Shown one piece after another: positions 1-10,952 of a stretch of DNA of 64,000 nt. Below the pieces are notes generated by a model. It worked only from the letters and a program-made list of their open reading frames with translations. It had not been told where the DNA came from and did not search any database. How positions within the stretch are numbered: position 1 is the stretch's first letter; every line of letters begins with the position of its first letter. Source of the DNA: Rhizoctonia solani. Lineage: Eukaryota; Basidiomycota; Agaricomycetes; Cantharellales; Ceratobasidiaceae. Made by a program: the position numbers and the translations under genes. Where the stretch lies: contig NC_057376.1 in assembly GCF_016906535.1 (NCBI RefSeq), forward strand, positions 868,001 through 932,000, written 5' to 3'.

Positions 1-624
1 TGAACTGCATCTTCTCGGCGCAAAAATTGGTGAGCTAAGACCAAAACAAGTTAATGCCATAGTTGGTAAACGTCTACATAGCGAGTTCCAATCGATGTTT
101 GCAGAGTCTTTGGCCCCGACACTATATTCTTACAACAAGCTTCATATCTAACCAGGGGGTGTTATCTCAACCTGGATAGCGGATCTTCTCTGCTACAGTC
201 TTTGACGGTATGCTCTATGCTCTCCCATACAAATCACCATATAGAATCTGCATATCAATAGATGTGTTTTCTCCCATCGGCATCGCTCCGAAATACTATC
301 GAGCTCCCAAGCCAGGGCAAAGTCGACTTTCGCGCGTCATGTTTCTGTCACAAAGAAGTTGTAGACATGGGTTACGTTTGCTCTGTATGCCTATCAAGTA
401 AGTTCTGACTTTGTTCCCATTCCATACAACGCTGACGTACGTTTCCTCTAGTTTTTTGCAAGCCAGTAGTCGTGTGTGCGACGTGCAAGTAAGTACCATG
501 TCTCTAATTATGCCTATGCAGCTAACAACTGTACTTTAGGATCAAATTCCCGATAGCATCCTACAAAAAGATGCTGAGTGCAACTGCCATTACAAAGTTG
601 AGCGGTGCAAAGCCCAAGGCGTGA
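1..624 (+). CDS. TFB4: TFIIH core subunit Tfb4/p34, 3' part
   Basis: C-terminal part of the p34/Tfb4 subunit of the TFIIH core, which acts in RNA polymerase II initiation and nucleotide excision repair. The gene enters from the left edge. Five exons join in one frame (1-29, 82-207, 262-397, 452-488, 540-624). The product begins NCIFSAQKL, continues through the LQQAS..GCYLNLDSG stretch of the VWA domain and ends with the family's C4 zinc finger (CSVC...FC...CATC), preceded by VDFRASCFCHKE. All introns have GT..AG ends and are 51-54 nt. The ending KLSGAKPKA then stop is short and basic. The start and most of the VWA domain lie outside the window. Identification rests on the zinc-finger signature and the NCIFSAQ motif, which I recognise with good confidence. 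Confidence 0.85.
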
Positions 625-1060
625 TTAGGGTTTTGACTGTGACGTTGTTGGCACCATAAATGCTATAACGGTATCGAGGTTAAGCCCAAGGATCTAGCAA
701 TGTAGTTTTTATACACGTTATGTAGATTTAATTGACGGCCTCGGTCGTGGTGATTGGTGTTATGCTTGGCTGGCGAACTGCTGGAGAAACCATCAGCTGA
801 AACCCATTCCTCAGTAAACTCATGACATCAGTTCTGTAAATTTTCATATACCAGTGGAACTGCAAGTCCGTGAGCTTCGGCCAAGCCAAGTGCACGTTTG
901 TTCGAGGGTTCCGGTTCTAAGGTATCCTGCGGCGGGATGTTTGGGATAATTTGACCCATGGACTAGCCTCAAGCGGGCGCTTGCGGAGTGATACGCATGT
1001 CCGCGTTGAGAGCCAGACACGCTCCTCTCTTACCCTTGACACTCTACTAATCTTGCTATC
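625..1060. other. Intergenic gap, 3' of TFB4
   Basis: No coding signal that I can support on either strand. It should hold the TFB4 3' UTR and the promoter of the zinc-finger gene that follows. No clear TATA box was seen. Confidence 0.5.
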
Positions 1061-2074
1061 ATGAGTACTTCTCCAGTTACTCCTCGGTTCAAATGCAAGC
1101 ACTGTGGTATCCAATTTACAAAACGGAGCAATTGGACCCGGCACGAATCAAACGTGAACGTTCACCGAAAGCCACCTCGCCGCCGCCCAGGAGCTTCAAA
1201 CGTCGACAGCGAGTAAGCGAATAAGTATAGAGTTCATTTGCTTCCTAAAACTAATATAAATCCACAAGAAACTCGGGGTCGAGCGCTTCAGCTATGTCCC
1301 CAACGAGCTCTAGAGTTCAGAGCGCGCCCGCTCGGGAGCCCGAGGGTCTCTCAACGCGCCGCAGGAGCAGAGCAGCCGAAGCTGCGCAACAAAAACAGAT
1401 TGTAACTACTCCTCCAAAAGTAGATCAAGTGTAAGCCATGTTTCTAATGTTTAGCTTCAATGTATGGGCCTAAAGGAGCGCCTATAGCCACGAAGCTATA
1501 CCCAGTGCAGACCTAACGGTCTCAAAATTACGATCCGTGCGAGCCGTCGGAAGAGACAACGTTTGTCTACCTCTACAGAGCGCACCGTACCAGAGGTGAA
1601 GCCCATTGTACCAGAGGTGTCGATGACCCGCCCCGACCGGGCACCGATCTCTCCGGCTCAACGCAAGAGGCAGCGACCCCTTCAGCTCGATGCGCGCAAT
1701 TCGCAGTTCAAGAAATGGGTCCGTATTATCCGACGGGCTCGTTGGATACCCGGCGAAAACGCCCCTGGCACTCCGAACCCACTTCCGCGACAGCTTGTCA
1801 GGCAGAGGGCAAGGGAGTACGCGGCCAATGGGGTAAGCCCAGGCTCTAAACTTCCGGAGGGAATGGATAGTATATATGATGTCGACTGGGCAGAAGTGTT
1901 GAGAACGTGAGTGTTATATACCAGTATCATCTATTCGGATCTTAAGTCCGCCTACGTACTGGCAGATTTGATAACTCAACTCTCAACGACGAGCCTTGTG
2001 CAGAACCAACTCCAATCGAGGACCTCGGGGAATCGTCTACAGACTCGGATAGCAGCCTGTGGGATTCTGATTAG
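1061..2074 (+). CDS. Single zinc-finger hypothetical protein
   Basis: A 272-residue protein from four exons (1061-1212, 1269-1430, 1511-1906, 1966-2074); the lengths sum to an exact multiple of three. Residues 9-36 form one C2H2-like finger, FKCKHCGIQFTKRSNWTRHE, but the second histidine is spaced six residues from the first rather than the usual three to five. Basic stretches follow (HRKPPRRRPG; STRRRSRAAEAA; RRKRQR), then a central region with KKWVRIIRRARWIPGE, and an acidic serine-rich tail ending SSLWDSD. A nuclear DNA-binding role is plausible from the finger and basic patches but is inference; I do not recognise the family. The start is the ATG just before the finger, with no upstream in-frame alternative in the same exon. 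Confidence 0.6.
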
Positions 2075-2624
2075 GCATTATACTCGTGCCAAAGAGACTG
2101 TGATATGTATTATATGTTTTACCGTCGTGAAATCGTTCTTGGCTTTGTTTCTTCCAAGAGTTATGTACACTACTATGTTTTATTATTTGGTCTCGAGCAC
2201 TTCATGTATGATCATCTTGCTTTCTCTTGCATCTCACAAATTTGACAGCTAGTTTGCCATGCAGAAGCACACTCTGGTTCGGGCAGCCTCTTAGCTCGTC
2301 CTCACCCTACCAAGCCTCGTTTTCTACATTCTCATGCATGGCCACAAGATTTCGGAGCAGAGATGGCCGGACTTGTCGCTCTCGGCGCATTTACCATTCG
2401 TGGTGGCGGAGACAAGTCAAGATATCGATCGATCGGAGCGGCCGCTCGCCATTAGCGAATGACCACCTTGGGAAATGTCCTACCCAACTTGTATGCGCGT
2501 CATAATCATTTGGTCATTCAGGCGTATTGATAAACTGATCGGGAAAAACGGTGGCTTCAGACAGACATCAATATAAGAAAATATAATAGAGGCGTGACAC
2601 GGAAGAGTACTATTACGGAACCAT
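2075..2624. other. Convergent intergenic region
   Basis: Lies between the ends of two convergent genes (the zinc-finger protein and PEX5). I see no supportable gene; it should be the two 3' UTRs. Reading frames here are short and lack domain content. Confidence 0.5.
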
Positions 2625-5234
2625 TTATGCCTCCGCCCGGTGGAAGCTATCGATGAATTCTGCAAAAAGGTAAGTTATGGACCTTTTATTCTCGAAATGG
2701 CACTTACTCTGCAAGTCCCTTGTCTCACAAACAACGGCCAAGTCCACTCGCTGCAGGTTCAAACAAGTTGAACGCAACGTGTCCCAGAGTGAACCCGAGG
2801 TCACACCTCGCTCATTATTTAGACCCTCGCTCTCTTGCAGGACAAGTGCATCCACAAGGTGCTGTGCAGCCTCTTCGTAACGCTGTATCTATATATTAGC
2901 CACAGGTTTGAAAAGGCGAATACCCAAGAACGCACCCGAAGGTTAATACAGAAATTCCCAAGTTGTATCGAGCGCGGATGTATCCGGGGTTGAGCTCAAG
3001 GGCCTTGTAGTAGAATGCCAAAGCTTCTTCTGGGCCCCCACTGTTAGCCAAAGTTGCGCCTACACGGTTGAACAAGAGCCAGTCCTGTGATCGGGGTCAG
3101 AACACCTTTATCATCATCATCCGAACAGCAGTTAGACTCACATCAGGCCGCACAGCAAGTGCGGTTCTAAAACAATCTTGCGCCTTGGAATAGTCCTAAC
3201 AACACCGATCAGAACATCAAAAATCCAACATCAAAGCACCACCACCACCAACCTCCATAGTATTGAGCAAGATCCCCAGCGCAATCTGAATATCCGCATC
3301 AATCTCGTCCGAGGACTGCCTCGCCATATTCAAGAGCCCCGAGATATATTCATTGTGGACTTCGTCTACCGAAGCGACGCCTTCCATCACACCCAATTCT
3401 CCCAATCCCCCCACCTTGCGCACTTTAGCGCCTCGCCCTGTCATCCAGTCTCCAATCGCACGATGGACTGATACCCGATCACCTTCGTTTGCATAGGAAA
3501 CCGCCAGTGCCAAGTATGCAGGCATACATGAAGGATCTTGCAATACAGCCTCTCGAAGCGCATCGATCGCGTGTTGTTCTCTCTCGTTTTCTTGCTGCTT
3601 TACGCCGAGTGCAAGCCACGCTTGTGCATTCGTCGGATCTCGTTGAACGATCGCTTCATGTTCGAGTACGCTCTGGGAGCCATGGCGGTTCTAAGATTCA
3701 GGTGCCCACGAATCCAAACTCCGAGGAGGTTGCTCACCTGTTGAAGTCCGGCCCCATGCTTGTGCATCGCATGCATTCTCGTCTCATTCAAATATGGGTT
3801 ATTCTTCTGGAACTGATACCTTCGCGGGTGGACCGGCTTGATTCCACTCGCAGTCGCTTCGAACGAGTCCCAATCGGACTGAAGTTGAGCCCATTCATCC
3901 TTTTGCGGATCAGCGACACTCGAAGCTTGACGTTCTCGATTGTAAATATCGTAGAATACATCAGCATTGTCGAATGCGTCGTCTTGCTCCGTGATTTGAG
4001 CCTGGTCAGAGCCCGATTCGAAATGCACAGATTTGCGTCGCTGCAACCCAGGAGTCGAGTATTCATTTGCCCAGCCCGCACCTCCCTCCACGGCTTTCCC
4101 CTTTCCCTTGTCCAATGCGGTAGGTTCGGCTGGACGTGCTTCGGACGCAGGAACCATGTCTCCATCTTGCACGACCACCTCCCCGTCTCGGAGCTGGCGC
4201 ATAAGACCCATAAACTGTGAGTTCTTGAATTTGGGTCTAGTTTCGTGCTGGAGCGCCTCGATCAACTGGCGTGCCGTCTCTGCGAGCTCCGAGCGTTCTC
4301 CGGCGGTCGAGGTGGATGGTGTTGGTTCGGCATGGGTGGGCTCAACTGTCGTTTGGGGTTGAATGTCGGGAAACACGATTTGAGATTCGGGATCTGTTCG
4401 CATGTCCGAGGTCCAAGTAGTATTACGAGCGACTGTGTTCATCATGGTTGGCCCATATGCCATATGGTGTTGAATACCTGTAACCCAGATTAATCGAGTC
4501 GAGTAATAAACGTTGAATGTGACATACCGCCCATTTGTTGCATTTGCGCAGGCGGCGATATGGCTCCTATTGACAATATAAATCATACTCTATACGAGAA
4601 CGCGAGCGGCACTTACCTCGCTCCAGACCTTGCATCCCCTGAGCCTGCATCGGCATCTGCAGCGCCCACTCTCCACCCATACTCATACCCGCCTCTACAC
4701 CCATCCCTCCGCTAGCACCAGCACCAGCACGAGCGAAATCGGCGGCCCAGCCACTTGGAGCAGTAGCAGCAGCGGAGCAGCAACAGGAGGGCCTCCCAGC
4801 CTCGGCAACGCACCCCTCAATGCACCCACATCAAACGACCCGGGCGCCACCGGACCCACCGGACCCAAGGACGTGTTCGGCCCAGCACCAAAAATCGCAT
4901 CGCATCTTGTTCGAGTGGATTGGCCGCAGCACCCGTGGGCCGAGTGCGGAAAGTCTTGGGTGGGACATGCAGAGAAGTGACGAGAGGTTTATTAGTCAAA
5001 AGCAGGACAAGTCAGCGTTGTATGGGATCCGCTCACCGAACCCGACTGGCCTGGCCTGGTATCTATTCTATCCTAGGAAATGAACATTCCATTAAGCATG
5101 TTATTGGGGAAAGGGGGGAGAGAGGAACTCACGTGTGCCGCACCTCGATCTTGGTCGAATTGCTTCGAAAACCCCTGTAGCGCATTCGACGGGCCGCACT
5201 CTGCGCCCCCATTCATGAGCATCGGTAGAGCCAT
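2625..5234 (-). CDS. PEX5: Peroxisomal targeting signal 1 receptor Pex5
   Basis: Cycling receptor that binds PTS1 cargo in the cytosol and delivers it to the peroxisome. The N-terminus [20 protein letters not shown] carries the conserved cysteine of the ECG..NAL motif, the residue monoubiquitinated during recycling. Aromatic pentapeptides that bind Pex14/Pex13 follow (WAADF, WANEY), then the acidic linker and the TPR array: [60 protein letters not shown] and [20 protein letters not shown]. The end is [14 protein letters not shown]. About eleven exons. Two single-base losses must be assumed to keep one frame in the second half of the N-terminal domain (A run at 4890-4894, GG at 4774-4775); both lie in homopolymers. 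The TPR part reads cleanly. Confidence 0.9.
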
Positions 5235-6094
5235 CTTGAGTTATCCTAGCCCAGTCGTTGATCGAAAACCCGGGGTAAAATAAGTTATATAGTCTCTCGG
5301 GAGGGGTTTGGCTGTAGGCGCCAGAAAGACCCGCTATAGCCGAATCATGTGAAATCATCCGTGATGCGTTGTGTAAACAGAGCCCGACTCGACAGCTGGC
5401 TGTGCCAGTGGTTGGTTATGTGTGGTCAATGCATATAGCCTTGATGCTGTGCCCCCCCCCTTACCGCTCCCAAGTTTAGGGGTCATTGGTTTATAGATTA
5501 CGGCTAGCTTTTGAGTTGTGGATTTTGGGGGGGCAAGAGGGGTGAAGAATTCCCATGCCGGTGAATAAGAAAGAACTGATTGGATGTAAGAAATGATTTT
5601 CTTTGAGGCAGATTTGCTGCCAGAGACGAGGGTGGCTCCGAGCGCAGCACTGTGGCGGGTACGATGGCTACGATCGTTTGGACCCCATAATTAGATCAAG
5701 GATGACATGCAACGAGACCCACGGGCCCGACGCAACAACCAGGCCCCGATCAGCAAGTTCATAAAGGCGAAACATTTAGTTATATTTCCATACAGTCGAT
5801 GAGAAACACACAACGCTAACAACAACTTGAGGTCCAGAACCATTCAACCATAGGGGTGAATTCAAGGGGCAATACAGCTCGCAGAAAAGCGCGAGAGCAA
5901 ATAAGACAGAACCGAGACATGCGTTTATTGGCCGTGGGGGGAGATGAGATGCAGAGGACGCATTTTAGGAAAAGGGGGTAGGGAAATACAGCGAGAACAG
6001 TCGGAGAGGAGTATGGTATCGAATATAGACATGAAACAAGGGAGACGTTGCAGAGTTATAAAAAGTAAGAAAAGAGTCCGAGTGAAGCATGGGT
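5235..6094. other. PEX5 upstream region and 3' flank of C2H2 gene
   Basis: About 860 bp between two minus-strand genes. No supportable gene. It contains a run of nine or more C around 5451-5460 and G-rich stretches near 5528-5536. Expected to contain the PEX5 promoter and the 3' UTR of the C2H2 gene. Confidence 0.5.
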
Positions 6095-7364
6095 TTAGGA
6101 CGTGGATTCGTTTTCCTTGGTCGTGGGTTCACGAGGCGGTTCGGATGATTCAGCTCCCGAACCTGGGACTGGGACCGAGACGATTTCAGAGCCTGCGGAC
6201 ACGGCACGGCGTTTACTGGGTGGTTCGGAGGACTCTTCTTCGGCTGGGACTGGAGGTTCTGATTCGGGTTGGGGTTGGGGTGGAGCTGAGACAGCTTGTA
6301 TGATGCCGTCGTAGACATGAGGCTGAGGCGGCGGTGGGGGGTGGTTTGGATCATTGGCTGCAGCGGCCGCGGCTAGGAATTGCTGACCGCTAAGCAAACC
6401 AGCGAGGAATTGCGGGTTGAGCTCAGGCGGGAGCTGGTGAGGATGAATATGGTGGAGGTTGGGATCCGCTGGAGCTCCTGGCTGTGGTGGGCCATTGACG
6501 GCAAGGGAGATTGGATAGTGTCCGTTGAGGGTACCGGGGGGAGGCGGCGGGTGGCCCTCGGCGGGATCTGAAACAGGCACAGGTGGAGGTGGAGGTGGTG
6601 GATTGGAAGTCGAGGGACCAGCCTTGGCTGCTACACTCTTACGACAGCCTGAGCCTCCATCGGAACGTACTGGAGAACGATGGTCAGAGAAAGGCGAGGG
6701 AGAGCAACAATAGACTCACAATGGCGGTTAAGCGCATCGGTACGGGAAAACGTCTTTCCGCATCCTTCGCAGAGATGCTGGTTGGGTTTGGCATTGTGGA
6801 GGGCATAGTGGCGCTTGCAGTCGTGCTGGCGAGCAAATCCCTTTGTGCATCCGGGCCATTCACATACAAACGGACGCTCCTCGGTGTGGGAGCGCAGGTG
6901 GCCTAGTAGGTATGAGAGCTGAGCACGGGAGAGAAAGAGAATGGGCACAGACCTCGGAGGTTGAAGCGCCTAGTGAATGTGCTACCGCATCCGGGAACTG
7001 GGCATTTGAATTGGGCGTCGTTGCGGCGACGAGATGCACTCGCGGCCTGGGTAGCGGTTGTGGTAACGTGCTGCTTCTCGACCTGGAGGATGGGGGGCAG
7101 ACGGGGGACATCACCCCACTCGGTGCCGTCGGGGGGCTGGCCAGTGGCTATGTACTGTGGTGGAGGAGATGCGGATGTAGAGGCCATCTGCTGCAGCCCA
7201 GAGGGAACGACCGGCGGCTGTGAGTCGGGTGGATATCCTAGGTGTTCGTCGTTCAGGGCAGGGTCCAGTGCGCTGTCGTCGAGTCGCGGCGCTTGTGTCT
7301 GCGGCGGCGAATCACGCGGCTGGTGGTTGGGATCGGGGTGCGAGGAAGATATAACGGTGCGCAT
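6095..7364 (-). CDS. C2H2 zinc-finger transcription factor
   Basis: A 389-residue nuclear protein in three exons (6953-7364, 6720-6902, 6669-6095 in reading order), total an exact multiple of three. The N-terminal 110 residues are Pro/Ser/Gln-rich. A block of three fingers follows: CPVPGCGSTFTRRFNLRGHL..H, CEWPGCTKGFARQHDCKRHY..H, and CEGCGKTFSRTDALNRH, in which the last histidine is missing and the sequence runs on as LRSDGGSGC. The C-terminus has polyproline (seven P), an alanine run and PPQPQPESEPPVPAEEESS, typical of activation or low-complexity regions. The fingers are of the TFIIIA-like type with the CxxxxC spacing in fingers 1 and 2. No target can be named. The intron positions fall inside the finger block, which supports the model. 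Confidence 0.8.
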
Positions 7365-7787
7365 GATTCAACTAATGCCTATATTTCAGTCGCTTTAGCT
7401 GCGGGATATCTGGCGCCGAGCGTTCGATCGACTCGCGGCGGTGCTGGTGGGCCTGGCTGAGCCAATTTGCTGCGGATGAAATTCGTCGATGGTCGTTGGG
7501 AAGACTAGAACCGCACTCTACTGGGGGTCACAACTTGTCCTGATGGTCCTAGGCGTGAATCCCCAGAAATGGACACGGATCGTGGCGTGGCAGTGCGTGG
7601 CAGTGTAAGCACGAGTTAACTTGACGAAATCGAACCAACAACACAAGAGTGAAGCCCAGACAACGCGACGCTTGAGCTTCCAACCTGCTTGGTCCTCGGT
7701 CCTTTTCGGCGCCCGCAGTCGTCGCAGCACTTGTCGTGTAAAAAATCTTATATGTAGTAACCGCTAATGTACAAATAAATCACAACA
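7365..7787. other. Intergenic gap
   Basis: Promoter region of the C2H2 gene and 3' flank of the esterase gene, both on the minus strand. No gene supported. Confidence 0.45.
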
Positions 7788-10414
7788 TCAGAATCCGTAT
7801 GCAATACGCATTTCCTCCGCCGCTCCCTCCTCCTCTTCAACCAGCGCGCTTCCATCTATCACAGGCGTGGGCTCGCTGATCCCTTCCACAGCCTCAACTC
7901 TTCGCCTTCGCATCAACTCCTCTTCAGTAAGTGATGTGAGTGGCGTCGAAGTAGACAATCTTCCTCGACGTGAGGTCGTAAGCGCCGACTCGACCGCGGG
8001 TCCCGGGGGCTGTGCACTCTCCGACTCCCCATTCATACCCAGCGTCTCCTTGGCCGCCGAGCCAGGTGGTGACCGTCGTCTCCGCGGCGTAAACGTCAGC
8101 ATCTCGGCCTCTTCCTCTCGTTCCCGCTCCAAAGCCCGAGTCCGAGCTTGTTCAAACGAATCAACAACCCATCCAGCAATGTCATCAATCGCATCCCGTG
8201 CCTCGTTCATCAACGAGGCCATTTGCAAATATCCATGACTCCAGCCCTCGAATATATGCATGTGCACCCACTCCCGGTCCTCCGCCTCGGTCTCCTTTTT
8301 GCTCATCCGAAGTCCCTCACCAAAGCGCGATCCCTCCCGCTTCTTCATTCGTTTTGCCTCGCGGATCCTGCCTGCAAACACCACGCTGCAAGAAAAAAAA
8401 TGATCAAAACACGCCCCCGCCATTCCCCCCGACCAACCGCCGATCAGTCCAGTTCGCACCGCAATCAACGCGTATCAGGAATACATCCCCCAACGTTGCG
8501 TCGTCAGAAACGTGCATCCCATGCTCTCAATCACCCTCACTCACGTGTCGTCCACAAACGGGTCCTTCTCGCCGCAAGTCATCAGCAATGGCGGGAATTC
8601 AGCCAATAGTGCGCTGGGCGCTAACAGAGGCGAGATGCGGTAATCAGTCTTGAAATCTGGATTCTGAGCATAACCATAGTTAGGCGCCCATAAACACATA
8701 GGAGTCGATCACCTACGTTCTTCGGACCGATATATAGAATGGCCATGGCGCGCATCTATAAAGTAGATAAATCCCTGGCCCGAGTTCCCCTGACATCATC
8801 CTTACCATACTGGTGAGATAATTCTATCTTGGAAGAATCCTGTCCGGCTAGTCATCGTCAATCGAGTCCCAATCGTCTTTCGAGCGGGCGCCTCGGGTTT
8901 AATATCGCCCATTGGCTCTTCCCACAATCTTACTCTTCTTCCAATTGTAGGAGATCCCAGCGGAGTGGTCCTTTTTCTAACCGGGGACGCTGGACGAGAT
9001 GGGAAACGGCCCGTTCCCTCCGTCCGGCCCTTGACCGACTCGCCCGTCCAGGACTTTCGACCACGATCGGTGGGGCCGGCCACATCCAAGGGACCACCCC
9101 CGCTAAAATGATCTTTCATCTCTTCGAGACCGGGGATGTGACCTTGACTGGCTTGCGAGCGCAGAACTTTCAAATGCGCCGGCGCCATCCAGGAAGTAAA
9201 GTTAAAATCGAGCGCTGCATAGTTGAGGACTAGAGATACAGGCTTGGGCAATGACCGGATGACGGAGCCGTTTCGAGGATTTGAACATGATGTTGCAGCA
9301 AATGTTGGCTCCCCTGTTTCAGACATTTAGCAAAGGCATCGACTTGGAGCGCATGTAACTCACGCTGAATCTCCACTCATATCACGCTCAGCTTGTCACC
9401 AGCCATGCCTAGGATCTTGCCTTTGGATCGACAATGAGCTTGTACAATTCAAACGACTCGTCGATCGCGAACGGGTATGGGACTATAGATGGGGTCAGTC
9501 TTAATCTTGAGTAATTTGGCCGACTTACACTCCGGAGCCTTGTGATAATCAACTGCCAACACCGGTCGGCCCGTTTTAATCGCCCAGCGCCTTAATCGCT
9601 CCTCATGGTCCAAAGGACTCATACAAATGAACCCTCCCCCAGGGAAATCCAATATCAGCTCTCTTTGGTTCCCGAGCTCTTGCTCAGGTTTCGCAAAGTA
9701 CAAGTACACCGTAAACGGATGGTCAGAACCCTGTCGAGGAAACACCATCTTGCGCATTACAGGCAACCGAGGCCGTTCAAAATACGTGATCGCCCGGATC
9801 CACGGGTTTTTCGACGTCTTTTCCCAACACGTGCGCAGCATTTCGATCGAGGCCGTCGCGCGGTATTTTCGTAACTACAGGTCAGATGACGATGAGCGGG
9901 GGCGTGAGTGTCAAAATGAAAAATAAAATAAGAAAAAGTGTAGAGGCGGACCTTGTCATCTGCTTCGTTGGCATATATCACGTAGTATGCTGAGAATGCC
10001 ATGGCTGCGAGGTCACGTAGCCATTTAGGCTGGATGTTCATAGCTGTTGCGTGTCCGGCGTCGAGGCCTGTTGTGATCCATGTAGCACGATAGTACGAGC
10101 GTGAATACTGGTTGAAACAGGGCTGATCAGTACAAGTGGCAGTTTGGTGGCAGTTTTCAGACATACCAGTCGAGCAAGGGGTTCTGGAGCTGGATTGTAG
10201 TGATAGATAAGCCAGTAGCTTAGGCTAGATAGAATACTTACAGCCTAATCCTATGATCGAATCGAGATGACGGCCAGCATATAATGTAGATAATGCGGCA
10301 ACTATAATCTGCCATGGTGTAAATCGAGCTAAAGGTAATTATGTGGGGTTAGCATCCCACCCCACACTCACTATTCGTGGCGGCCGACATGAGCTCACCT
10401 AGAAGTCTATTCAT
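7788..10414 (-). CDS. Hormone-sensitive-lipase-family alpha/beta hydrolase, frame-broken
   Basis: Membrane-anchored esterase of the alpha/beta-hydrolase 3 fold (HSL, steryl-acetyl-hydrolase-like). The N-terminus MNRLLARFTPWQIIVAALST is hydrophobic and likely a signal anchor, followed by PEPLARLYSRSYYRATWITT. The oxyanion element is LDFPGGGFICMSP, the nucleophile MSGDSA (Ser, near 9370), the acid LLMTCGEKDPFVDD, and the histidine HIFEGWSHGYLQM, so the catalytic triad is all there. A long Arg/Glu-rich tail follows. However the frame must be shifted about four times between 9250 and 9425 (for example TTT at 9422-9424, and between VI and MSGD near 9379). This is the worst-affected gene of the window: either sequencing errors cluster here or it is a recent pseudogene. 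The family call is firm; integrity is not. Confidence 0.75.
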
Positions 10415-10952
10415 CCTTCTTATATAGAGTATTCGAGGCCCATCACGGCTTCCCCGCAAAAGCCTCCATATCCAAAATAACAATACAAGAAATACCTGGC
10501 ACAAATGCCCAACATCCTATCAGCAAAGCGCTCTGGGCTACATCGGGCCTCGCTCTTACCTGCGTGCGCTTCCAGCTCGGAGACGGGCGCCCAAGTATAT
10601 GATCTATCATGGTGGTCGCAAAGTAAAAGAAACGGGCAGAGGGTCTATTCCTTTAAATAAAAACTGAGCTAGGCTATTGACGACGTGCCATAGAGAGGCG
10701 GGTCAGCCCATTTGTCGCTCCTGGGCATAATGACGCGCGCAATGGCATGTGATTTTCGCGAATCACACGTGATTCCGAACCAGGTGATTAGCTTTGTCCC
10801 TTGTCAAGTACGTCCATCTCTGGGCAGTACTTGGTTTGACCAATTCTTGGCGACTCGACTGAGCTTGAGGGTTGCACTCGTAGGCAAAGGCTACTAGACT
10901 TCTGTATGAAGTAATATTGGGCATTGGATTTAGCTGCCCTTGACCCCTCGAG
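10415..10952. other. Divergent promoter region
   Basis: About 540 bp between the start of the esterase (minus) and of the gamma-tubulin complex gene (plus). No gene is visible. It should carry both promoters; no TATA box stands out. Confidence 0.5.

Noticed and set aside
5451..5460. Run of about nine C
   Set aside because: A simple homopolymer in an intergenic region; length is unreliable in this assembly.
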